5,958 bases of DNA from positions 1 to 5,958 of the forward strand of contig JAISNS010000205.1 of NCBI GenBank assembly GCA_031276105.1, in the 5' to 3' direction. Of this stretch, positions 1-5,958 are shown in pieces (the first letter of the stretch is position 1; every line of letters starts with the position of its first letter). This DNA is from Dysgonamonadaceae bacterium. Its GTDB lineage: Bacteria; Bacteroidota; Bacteroidia; Bacteroidales; Azobacteroidaceae. The position numbers and the translations under genes are program-made. The notes beneath the pieces are model-generated. The model saw only the letters and a program-made list of their open reading frames with translations. It was not told the origin of the DNA and ran no database searches.

Positions 1-246
1 CAATTTGGTGTGGATAATGCGGTAGCGTTTCATGATTTTGGAAACGTCTTTGCTTTTATTCCGGCCTTTTTCAATGATTGATTCTTCCAATCGTTCGCAA
101 GAATCAATGACGTCGATGATGCCTAAAGCCATTTCTTTTAGCAGGTCGTTTTTTTCCGTTTCTTTTTGTTCGATTTGATTAGTCAGGTTATTGATTGATA
201 AAAGATTACTTTTGATGATATTTTCCAGTTCTTTAATCGCATTCAT
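1..246 (-). CDS. GrpE-like nucleotide exchange factor, N-terminal part (3' end beyond window)
   Basis: This is an open frame of 82 codons from ATG (246-244) that runs off the left edge without a stop. The translation begins MNAIKELENIIKSNLLSINN. Residues 1-40 look like a helical, coiled-coil segment, as at the start of GrpE dimers. Residues 35-58 (LLKEMALGIIDVIDSCERLE) match the GrpE pattern in which a long helix leads into a 'LLPVIDNLERAL'-like segment, and residues 70-82 (KIMKRYRIIHTKL) resemble the helix before the GrpE beta domain. GrpE releases ADP from Hsp70, so the partner here should be the Hsp70 encoded at the head of the operon. The N-terminal region before the core is shorter than in typical GrpE. 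The start lies 6 bases after the stop of the J-like gene and no Shine-Dalgarno is visible, so coupling to the upstream gene is likely. The beta domain that touches Hsp70 is outside the window, so the assignment rests on half the protein plus context. Confidence 0.72.
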   Translation of the reverse strand, partial: MNAIKELENIIKSNLLSINNLTNQIEQKETEKNDLLKEMALGIIDVIDSCERLEESIIEKGRNKSKDVSKIMKRYRIIHTKL

Positions 247-252
247 TTCGGA

Positions 253-531
253 TTAGTTTAAAGAATCGAAAGAATCGTCGCTGATGTTGTCGATATTTAA
301 ATCGGCAATATCAACATCAAGGGTAATTTTTTGGGGTTTTTGGTTTTTGATTTTTGCCGGATACATGAAATCGGCGGCTAACCGTTTGGCCGGGTCGAGC
401 AGTTGCCGCATCGCCGAATGTATTTCGGTGAGGGGAAATTTTTTTTCCATCATGGCAACTTTCTGAGCTTCCATTATTTCTTTATTATCTGCATCTTGAG
501 TTATACCGAGTATTTGATATGGATTGTTCAT
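253..531 (-). CDS. Small J-like protein lacking the HPD motif (degenerate DnaJ-family cochaperone)
   Basis: This is a 92-aa protein. Residues 3-10 (NPYQILGI) match J-domain helix I (the usual 'DPYEVLGV'). Residues 16-30 (NKEIMEAQKVAMMEK) fit helix II, and residues 44-54 (LLDPAKRLAAD) match the helix III/IV signature 'VLSDPEKRAAYD'. The HPD loop that stimulates Hsp70 ATPase should follow helix II, but K31-F32-P33 sits there instead, and the loop between helices II and III is shortened. The tail (residues 70-92) is acidic and rich in Asp and Asn and is probably disordered. There is no signal peptide or membrane segment, so it should be cytosolic. It sits between the TPR gene (21-base gap) and the GrpE-like gene (6-base gap), which ties it to the Hsp70 machine. 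By family knowledge, a J-like fold without HPD, as in mitochondrial Pam16, usually docks or regulates rather than activates. Direct activation of Hsp70 is therefore doubtful. I recall similar HPD-less 'DnaJ' proteins in other bacteria but cannot verify that here. Confidence 0.82.
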   Translation of the reverse strand: MNNPYQILGITQDADNKEIMEAQKVAMMEKKFPLTEIHSAMRQLLDPAKRLAADFMYPAKIKNQKPQKITLDVDIADLNIDNISDDSFDSLN

Positions 532-552
532 ACTATTTATATACTTGTAAAA

Positions 553-2922
553 TTATATTTCGCTCAATTTTTTGAGATACGATAAAACTTCTTTCGTTTT
601 TTCTATCCGGGCGTTTGAATTATTTTCCGCCATTAAGTTGGAGGCTTGACTGTCTTCAAATAGCGACAAATCGGCTCCTTTTTTCGATAATTCGTTCAAT
701 ATATCATTCCGAACTTTTTCCAGTTCGACGCTTTCCTGTTTGAATGTAGTGGAACGATTGGAGTACGTTTCATCCAACAGACGGTATATTTCCGTGATAT
801 TCTGCGCTTTATTGTTCACAATGTCGATCAGGTTGAATTTGATGAGCGTAATGAAATTCCGGCATATCCTGGCGTTATCGGGCGAATACATGTAAGCCGA
901 TTTCATCAGCGCCAGCGCTTTCGAATTGTCCATGACTCCGGCATTTATTTTATTGATACAAAAGTTGGCAATATAGACCGAATATTGCCGCCTGAGTTTT
1001 TCGTTTTTACTTGAGAAACAGATTGTTTCTTCCATTAAAGGAATCAAACGGTCGTCTTCGTAGCTGTTGTTAATTTTGGAGGCAATGGATTTGAATAAAA
1101 GTTCTTCGGCTTTTGTGGCTATTTGGGTATATTCCGTAACAAGATTTGATTTTCCCCTGGAATTAAGCAGTTTTAATTCTGCCAGGTCTTCGTTTTGAAT
1201 AGCTTTTACTGCTTTGTAAATCAATTCTTTTACGATGGCGTACGATTTTATGTACGCATTGGAGTCCTCGGTTATATAAGGAATTCCGGCTTCTAATGCG
1301 TCTTCGTTTTTATCATTTTCGTAGATTTCGGTCAGGATAGTCGTTAGCGTTTTGTTGATGCCGAAAATTCTTGCAAAATAAGGACTTGCACACAAAATGT
1401 CTTTGTTAACGACTTTTATTAATCGTTCGGTCGCTTCTTTTTCGGAAGAAAAGAAGCTGTGGGCAATATTAATCAGGTTGGGATTGTTTATTTTTTGCGA
1501 CAAGAGCGATTCGAATTGTGCAAGCAATTCTTTTTGAGTTGCCCCAATGGAAATATTTGTTTCGGAAACGTCGTCATAATTGATATTGGACGGTAATTTT
1601 TCCGGGTATTTACAAGTTGTGATTAATTCGACAAGCGTGTATGTATAGTTGTCTTTCCGGCTTATCTGTTCCAGCGATTTTATCATGGCTTTTTCCGAAT
1701 AAACAGCGGTAAGGAAATAGGAAATAATAATTTTGTAATTTTTTTCATCCAGATTTCCCTGACTTGCGTAGCCGTAGCTGCAGATTCCCAGATTTTTCAA
1801 TAATTCGGGATTTTCCCAGAAGGAAGGGTATTTTTGAATAATATTGATGGCATTGGCGAATTTTTTTTCTTCAATATAATTAGTTAATAAGCGATTAAAG
1901 AGGTTTGGTTTCATTTGGTTGAGCTTTTCGGAGATGGTCGGGATCACGGTCTTGATTATGTTGATTTCCGCATCCAAACTGTCGTAAAATTGTTTTAAGT
2001 CATCCATTGTAAACGTGTTTTCATAAAAGCTGTCGATGGTTTGGTTGATTTGGTCTATTTTCGATTTAACAGTTTCTATTTTCGTAGAATGAATAATTTT
2101 TTTCAGTTTTTCAATGACCGGCGAATCGATATTCAATTGTTCTTGGATAATTGATTCGGCTTTCTCGAAATTTTTTTCCCGGATCAAATTTTTCGCATAT
2201 CTGAAATAAAAATCCCTTTTAATCTCTTCCGAAGCGTTTTCAATATTGCCGAGCAGGTTTTCGTCCGATTCTTCCTCCTGTTTTAATTTGCAAATTCCCA
2301 GCCGGGCCGAGGCGTCGTTTTTCAGGGTTACGGGTACGTTGGCTAAATTAATCACTTTCGTATAGAACTGTACCGCTTCGATTAATTGGCGTTCTTTTTC
2401 GCAGTTTTTCCCGAAAAAATAATATAATTCGGCTAATTCCTGCGTATATTTTTGGCTGATAGCGAAAAAATCGTTTTCAAATCCTTTTTGGGGCGCATTG
2501 TCTATGAACTGAAGATTTTCGTGAATACGGTATAGTTTTTTTTGCGTAAAAGGTTCATTTATAATGAGATTGAAGTCTATTTTAGCAATCTCCAAATATG
2601 CCCGTTTTTCTAACTTGTCGAATGATTTTTTTTGCGCTTTTGGCGGCGCCTGTTTTTTAATATCAATTACTTGCTCGAAGAAACTTTTGGCAATGACTTT
2701 GTCGTAAGACAGGTATTCGAGTCCCTGCTTCATTTTACATTCGGCCAGTTTGAGAGGGGCGTCGGGATGTCTTTCGAATAAATCTTCGAATATTGAAACG
2801 GCCTCAATGGTGCGTTGCTTGTTCAAGAACGATAGCGCTCTCATAAATTGAGCCGTTGAAGTTGATTGATACCAAAAGTATCCGATAATAATAACAATAA
2901 TAATGAATAATGGATAAGTCAT
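553..2922 (-). CDS. Membrane-anchored, TPR-like helical repeat protein of the Hsp70 operon
   Basis: This is a 789-aa protein of no family I can name. Residues 3-17 (PLFIIIVIIIGYFWY) form one strongly hydrophobic N-terminal helix. Only three residues precede it and the basic residues (R28, K35, R37) follow it, so by the positive-inside rule the large C-terminal part should be cytosolic. The rest is almost wholly alpha-helical with TPR-like helix pairs, the clearest near residues 25-55, 162-195, 236-264, 341-365 and 645-690 (for example 'NLIREKNFEKAESIIQEQL'). Residues 270-340 look more coiled-coil-like, and the end (770-789) is a charged helix. TPR solenoids bind peptides or partner tails, including Hsp70 C-termini, so a tether or client-presenting role is a reasonable inference. 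No enzymatic motif is seen. Its ATG directly abuts the stop of the zinc-ribbon gene (TAAATG), with no Shine-Dalgarno, which suggests translational coupling. Residues 52-54 read HPD, but in an acidic, TPR-like context. Confidence 0.88.
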   Translation of the reverse strand: MTYPLFIIIVIIIGYFWYQSTSTAQFMRALSFLNKQRTIEAVSIFEDLFERHPDAPLKLAECKMKQGLEYLSYDKVIAKSFFEQVIDIKKQAPPKAQKKSFDKLEKRAYLEIAKIDFNLIINEPFTQKKLYRIHENLQFIDNAPQKGFENDFFAISQKYTQELAELYYFFGKNCEKERQLIEAVQFYTKVINLANVPVTLKNDASARLGICKLKQEEESDENLLGNIENASEEIKRDFYFRYAKNLIREKNFEKAESIIQEQLNIDSPVIEKLKKIIHSTKIETVKSKIDQINQTIDSFYENTFTMDDLKQFYDSLDAEINIIKTVIPTISEKLNQMKPNLFNRLLTNYIEEKKFANAINIIQKYPSFWENPELLKNLGICSYGYASQGNLDEKNYKIIISYFLTAVYSEKAMIKSLEQISRKDNYTYTLVELITTCKYPEKLPSNINYDDVSETNISIGATQKELLAQFESLLSQKINNPNLINIAHSFFSSEKEATERLIKVVNKDILCASPYFARIFGINKTLTTILTEIYENDKNEDALEAGIPYITEDSNAYIKSYAIVKELIYKAVKAIQNEDLAELKLLNSRGKSNLVTEYTQIATKAEELLFKSIASKINNSYEDDRLIPLMEETICFSSKNEKLRRQYSVYIANFCINKINAGVMDNSKALALMKSAYMYSPDNARICRNFITLIKFNLIDIVNNKAQNITEIYRLLDETYSNRSTTFKQESVELEKVRNDILNELSKKGADLSLFEDSQASNLMAENNSNARIEKTKEVLSYLKKLSEI

Positions 2923-3228
2923 TTAATGTCGGATTAATTTAATGTTTGACAATTTGTTATATAATAAAGGGGCGATTTCCCGGTCGGCGGCATTGTATTG
3001 GCGCTTATAATCAGCCGAATTTTTCGAAAGGAGCAAAAGTAATGCGAGGCAGGTTATCGCTAAAACGGCGATAATTAACTTATTTATTTTGTTTCGCTTC
3101 TGTCTTTTTGCGATGGAATTGAGCAGCCAATACGGTTTCAAATCCGTATTGCATTGCGGACATTGAATGGGCTGAATTTTATAATCCGGTAATCCGGCCT
3201 GATTACATATCGGACAATTATATTTCAT
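2923..3228 (-). CDS. Zinc-ribbon, single-pass membrane protein of the Hsp70 operon
   Basis: This is a 101-aa protein. It opens with a short zinc ribbon: C5-P-I-C8 and C23-P-Q-C26, two CPxC knuckles 14 residues apart, enough to bind one zinc ion. A basic stretch follows (residues 41-50, KRQKRNKINK). Then comes one transmembrane helix (about 51-68, LIIAVLAITCLALLLLLS) and a polar tail of about 33 residues. The basic stretch before the helix predicts N-in, C-out, which puts the zinc ribbon in the cytosol and the tail in the periplasm. Zinc knuckles of this kind also occur in DnaJ, where they help hold clients, so this could be a membrane-bound client or Hsp70 adaptor. That role is inferred from context only. 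The ATG follows the Hsp70 stop by one base and the gene ends exactly where the next ATG begins. No Shine-Dalgarno is visible. The small size, paired cysteines and tight packing support a real gene. Confidence 0.87.
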   Translation of the reverse strand: MKYNCPICNQAGLPDYKIQPIQCPQCNTDLKPYWLLNSIAKRQKRNKINKLIIAVLAITCLALLLLLSKNSADYKRQYNAADREIAPLLYNKLSNIKLIRH

Positions 3229-3229
3229 G

Positions 3230-5434
3230 TTAATATCCGTTTTTAGTTACGTATATACTTGCCGAAATATCGCTAATACCATATTTGTCTCTCAGCATCA
3301 ATGCTTCTTTTAAAAGCGTTAAAACTTCGTTTATTCGTTCTTCTCTGAAACAGCAAACTATCTGATTATGCATTTGTGATAGCTTGTTGGCGTCGGACGA
3401 ATTGTATTGCATGATTTGCTCTGCGGCTACTTTGACGGTAAATAGCGTAATCAGAACCGTAAATTCGCTTGTGAGTTCTTTCAATAGTTGAAGTTCCTGT
3501 TTTTTTTCCTGCGCGTCTGTTTCGTTTCTTGCCAGGTTTAATACCTGCTGTATTTTACCGGCTCTTTCGGCGCCGAGTATGTCGGAATATTCATTTAACA
3601 GTATCAGCGCGAAAAGGATGGTTAATTCTTCGTCATTTACATCGTCCGTAATCCTTTCGGCTTCTTCGAAAGCCGCAAAGGTATTGGCGCTGACTTGTTC
3701 CCATCTTTTCCGGTCAATAGCATTGATATTCAAACTGTTTATTTTTTCGATTTCTTTTTGCACGGCTTTAATGAAGAAATCGCGTTGTTTTTCCGAATAA
3801 TCGCTGTTTATCATTTTTTCCAAACTGTCTGAAATAAATTCCAGCGCTTTCGAATCTTGATACCCTCTCCCTAATACAATGGATTTTTCTTTCGATTTGT
3901 TCATTTTTGGGTAGGCTTTGATGTGAAAAATTTCTCCTTCTTCGATTCCCAGCGTAATATCGAATACGATTTCGCTTCCTGTGGGCAAATCATTGTCTAT
4001 TGTGAAAAATCCCATCGTTTGTTTTTCTTTCCGGCCGTCTTCCACGTCGGCATACAAACTTACTTTCACGATTTTCTGATTGTTCATCGTGGTTTTATAC
4101 GTTCGAACCAAATTGTAGGGCAGGGGCATTTGTTTTTCTATGATTCGATCGAATCCTTCTCTTAATTCAATGAAATAGTTATGGTTCGTGCTGTAAGAAA
4201 TTTCCGAAACAACCGATTGGACGGGGGCTGTTTTTTCATATTCGTCGCCCAGACGGTGTGCCAAAATTCCGGCTCCTTCAGCAACTGCGAGCATCGGTTT
4301 TTCCGATATTTTAACTTTTCCCACGCCGAATTTTTCCATCAACATTTGTTTCACCAGGGGAATACAGGAAGTTCCACCGACTAATAAAATGCTGTCTATC
4401 ATGCTTATATCATAACGAACTTCCTTCAGCAATTCTTCTATTAAGTCGATGCTTCGTTCGATTAGCGGGCTGATTACTTTTTCAAATTCTTCGCGGGTAA
4501 TCGTTACGTCAATATCGATCGATTCTCCGTTTTCATCTTCCAATATTCCGTCGATAATGACCGGCGCCGATTGGGACGAGCTGAGTTGTATTTTTGCTTC
4601 TTCGGTTTTTATTTTTATTTCTCCCTCGAAGTTATACCGTTTTTTGTCGGGGAGATGGTCTATTAAAGCCTGTAAATCGCTGATGCCGTACTGTTTTTGT
4701 GCCTTATTGATAATGAGTTGTTGGAGTTTCCGGTCAATGTCATCGCCTCCCAGCCAACGGTCGCCTCCGGTTCCGGCTTCGATGTATTGTCCATTCACAA
4801 TATTCAGGATAGAAAGGTCGAAAGTTCCGCCTCCAAAATCGTAAATAAGAACGGTTTTAGCTTCTCCCTGCCGGATATTATCTACGCCGTATGCAATGGC
4901 GGCAGCGGTAGGTTCGGCTAACAGTTTTTTCACTTTCAATCCGGCTAATTGAGCGGCTATTTTAGTTGCATTTTTCTGTTTTTCAGTAAAATAGGCAGGA
5001 ACGGTAATAACTGCGTGGGTAACTTCATCCTGAAGCCTTGCTTCGGCGTCGGCTTTTAATTTTTTTAAGATTTCGGCGCTTATTTGTTCCGGGGTGTATT
5101 GTTTGCCAGCCATTACGATTGCAACCGAATCGTCTGTTCCTCCTTTCAACGAAGTGATTCCATATTTATAGTACGGACTTTTTATCATGTTTTGCACCAT
5201 TTTGTCGTTGACTGCGCCTCCCATTAAACGTTTTACCGACAAAATGGTATTAATGGGATCCCTTTTTATCAATTGATACGCTGTCCGTCCGGCCAATATC
5301 TCTTCGTTGCGGATGCCCACACACGATCTTGTCAGTTCTTCATTCTCATTATTGCGAATGATTTTTACACTTGTATCTTTAATTACGACAACCGAATTAG
5401 TGGTGCCTAAATCTATTCCAATTGATTTCTTCAT
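3230..5434 (-). CDS. Divergent Hsp70 family chaperone with long C-terminal helical extension
   Basis: This is a 734-aa ATP-dependent chaperone. The nucleotide-binding domain is intact: phosphate-1 loop IGIDLGTTNS (5-14), a lysine at the catalytic position (K68 in VKRLMGG), VPAYFT (145-150), EPTAAAIAYG (174-183), phosphate-2 YDFGGGTFD (198-206), GGDRWLGGDDID (223-234) and the adenosine motif LLVGGTSCIP (350-359). A substrate-binding beta domain is recognisable at about 428-524. The linker region (about 396-424) lacks the usual DVLLLD-TPLSLG sequence and reads VQSVVSEISY instead. The last 210 residues are helical, longer than and unlike the DnaK lid, with no EEVD-type end. It is therefore unlikely to be housekeeping dnaK and belongs to the accessory, HscC-like or otherwise divergent, Hsp70s. 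I chose the ATG at 5434 because MKKSIGIDLGTTNS is where Hsp70s normally begin. A 15-codon extension would use a TTG that lies inside the likely promoter. It heads an operon with J-like, GrpE-like and membrane partners. Confidence 0.95.
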   Translation of the reverse strand: MKKSIGIDLGTTNSVVVIKDTSVKIIRNNENEELTRSCVGIRNEEILAGRTAYQLIKRDPINTILSVKRLMGGAVNDKMVQNMIKSPYYKYGITSLKGGTDDSVAIVMAGKQYTPEQISAEILKKLKADAEARLQDEVTHAVITVPAYFTEKQKNATKIAAQLAGLKVKKLLAEPTAAAIAYGVDNIRQGEAKTVLIYDFGGGTFDLSILNIVNGQYIEAGTGGDRWLGGDDIDRKLQQLIINKAQKQYGISDLQALIDHLPDKKRYNFEGEIKIKTEEAKIQLSSSQSAPVIIDGILEDENGESIDIDVTITREEFEKVISPLIERSIDLIEELLKEVRYDISMIDSILLVGGTSCIPLVKQMLMEKFGVGKVKISEKPMLAVAEGAGILAHRLGDEYEKTAPVQSVVSEISYSTNHNYFIELREGFDRIIEKQMPLPYNLVRTYKTTMNNQKIVKVSLYADVEDGRKEKQTMGFFTIDNDLPTGSEIVFDITLGIEEGEIFHIKAYPKMNKSKEKSIVLGRGYQDSKALEFISDSLEKMINSDYSEKQRDFFIKAVQKEIEKINSLNINAIDRKRWEQVSANTFAAFEEAERITDDVNDEELTILFALILLNEYSDILGAERAGKIQQVLNLARNETDAQEKKQELQLLKELTSEFTVLITLFTVKVAAEQIMQYNSSDANKLSQMHNQIVCCFREERINEVLTLLKEALMLRDKYGISDISASIYVTKNGY

Positions 5435-5476
5435 GATTTTCTTGTCATCTCTTGCAGTATGCACACATAAAATATG

Positions 5477-5484
5477 CAAATATA
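5477..5484 (-). promoter_or_regulatory. Likely Bacteroidota -7 promoter element of the Hsp70 operon
   Basis: On the minus strand this reads TATATTTG, an exact match to the TAnnTTTG -7 element used by the primary sigma factor of Bacteroidota. It lies 42 bases before the Hsp70 ATG, which would give a leader of about 35 bases. No clear TTTG -33 element is seen at the usual 19-21 base spacing, so the promoter may be weak or may need an activator. The TTG of this element is the only alternative upstream start codon of the Hsp70 frame, which argues against that start. Confidence 0.5.
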
Positions 5485-5630
5485 ATGGAAATTTTACATA
5501 CGGAGGCTTTCATTCCATAAAAAGATATTCACAATGCACTCTGAATTATGAAAATATTAACAAAAGAAGCGGGATTAATAATTGGGAATGTATTTTTTTA
5601 CCTTAAATATCCCCACACGAATTTTCAGAA

Positions 5631-5695
5631 CTCTGTGGTTCTTTGTGTAACTCTGTGTTATTTATTACACAGAGAAGGCACAGAGTTGCACGGAG
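5631..5695. repeat. Three-tier nested hairpin of CTCTGTG / CACAGAG units
   Basis: The left arm holds three units at 10-base spacing: CTCTGTG (5631-5637), CTTTGTG (5641-5647) and CTCTGTGT (5651-5658). The right arm holds their complements in mirror order: ACACAGAG (5667-5674), CACAGAG (5679-5685) and CACGGAG (5689-5695). Every position in the three stems pairs (22 pairs, two of them G-T wobbles on the plus strand). The stems are separated by internal loops of 3x4 and 3x3 bases and closed by an 8-base AT loop. Repeats built on CTCTGTG...CACAGAG are familiar as dispersed intergenic elements in Bacteroidota and other environmental genomes. The copy here lies outside any gene and may act as a transcript-stabilising or terminating structure. 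It has no transposase. Confidence 0.8.
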
Positions 5696-5743
5696 ATATA
5701 AGTTTACTTGCGGATTTTAGGTTTTATTATAATTAGGGAGGTT

Positions 5744-5795
5744 AAAAAATAAGAGGTTGTTTGTTCGGTTTTTACAACTTATTCAAACAACCTCT
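5744..5795 (-). terminator. Intrinsic terminator of gapA
   Basis: On the minus strand AGAGGTTGTTTG (5795-5784) pairs perfectly with CAAACAACCTCT (5763-5752), giving a 12-bp stem with a 20-base loop. The RNA then continues U-A-UUUUUU (5751-5744). The stem starts 34 bases after the gapA stop, the right place to end that transcript. No T-run follows the hairpin on the plus strand, so it works in the minus direction only. The loop is larger than usual. Confidence 0.8.
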
Positions 5796-5829
5796 CGCCT
5801 GTTATTAATAATTTAAAAAAAATATTTTT

Positions 5830-5958
<129 letters not shown>

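Larger units (their letters stand above)
5435..5829. other. Intergenic region between gapA and the Hsp70 operon
   Basis: This 395-base stretch has no gene I can support. From right to left it holds an AT-rich spacer just after gapA, the gapA terminator, the CTCTGTG nested hairpin, an AT-rich stretch of about 110 bases with nothing recognised, and the likely promoter and short leader of the Hsp70 operon. Because a terminator sits between gapA and the Hsp70 operon, the two should be separate transcription units although they point the same way. Confidence 0.8.

Noticed and set aside
4449..4844. Plus-strand open frame of 131 codons inside the Hsp70 gene
   Set aside because: It is antisense to the conserved ATPase domain, with Ser- and Phe-rich composition typical of antisense shadows, and has no start signals or domain.
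3230..5434. Housekeeping dnaK
   Set aside because: The linker, substrate-domain sequence and C-terminal extension all depart from DnaK, and the operon partners are not the usual dnaJ and grpE.
5435..5479. N-terminal extension of the Hsp70 by 15 codons from a TTG
   Set aside because: The extra residues (HILCVHTARDDKKI) have no counterpart in Hsp70s, the TTG lies in the likely -7 promoter element, and the ATG at 5434 gives the normal MKKSIGIDLGTTNS start.
5548..5736. Plus-strand open frame of 62 codons in the intergenic region
   Set aside because: It runs straight through the CTCTGTG repeat hairpin, has no recognisable domain and points against all neighbours. Such frames are chance translations of the repeat.

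Overview
The window looks like a piece of a Bacteroidota (probably Bacteroidales) chromosome. The evidence is an AT-rich composition, genes without clear Shine-Dalgarno sequences, a TAnnTTTG-type promoter element (TATATTTG) and a Bacteroidales-like C-terminus of glyceraldehyde-3-phosphate dehydrogenase. Every gene I can support lies on the minus strand, so the window reads from right to left.

Right edge (5830-5958): the last 42 codons of gapA. A 395-base intergenic stretch follows (5435-5829). It holds the gapA intrinsic terminator (12-bp perfect stem plus U-run), a three-tier nested hairpin made of CTCTGTG/CACAGAG units (a dispersed repeat type) and a likely promoter for the next operon.

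From 5434 down to the left edge runs one compact operon of five genes: (1) a divergent Hsp70 of 734 aa with an intact ATPase domain, an unusual interdomain linker and a long helical C-terminal tail; (2) a 101-aa protein with a CPxC/CPxC zinc ribbon followed by one transmembrane helix; (3) a 789-aa protein with one N-terminal transmembrane helix followed by a long alpha-helical, TPR-like solenoid; (4) a 92-aa J-like protein in which the catalytic HPD motif is gone; and (5) the N-terminal 82 codons of a GrpE-like nucleotide exchange factor that runs off the window. Junctions are 1, 0, 21 and 6 bases, so the five products are almost certainly made together.

Taken together this is a complete-looking but non-housekeeping Hsp70 machine: ATPase, J-like cochaperone, exchange factor and two membrane-anchored partners. 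The inferred topology puts the zinc ribbon and the TPR solenoid on the cytosolic face of the inner membrane, where they could tether Hsp70 or present clients to it. The set resembles the mitochondrial import motor (Hsp70, the HPD-less J-like Pam16, the GrpE-type Mge1 and membrane tethers), but that is an analogy and not evidence of homology. I do not recognise this five-gene set as a named system. It is the main candidate for something undescribed here.
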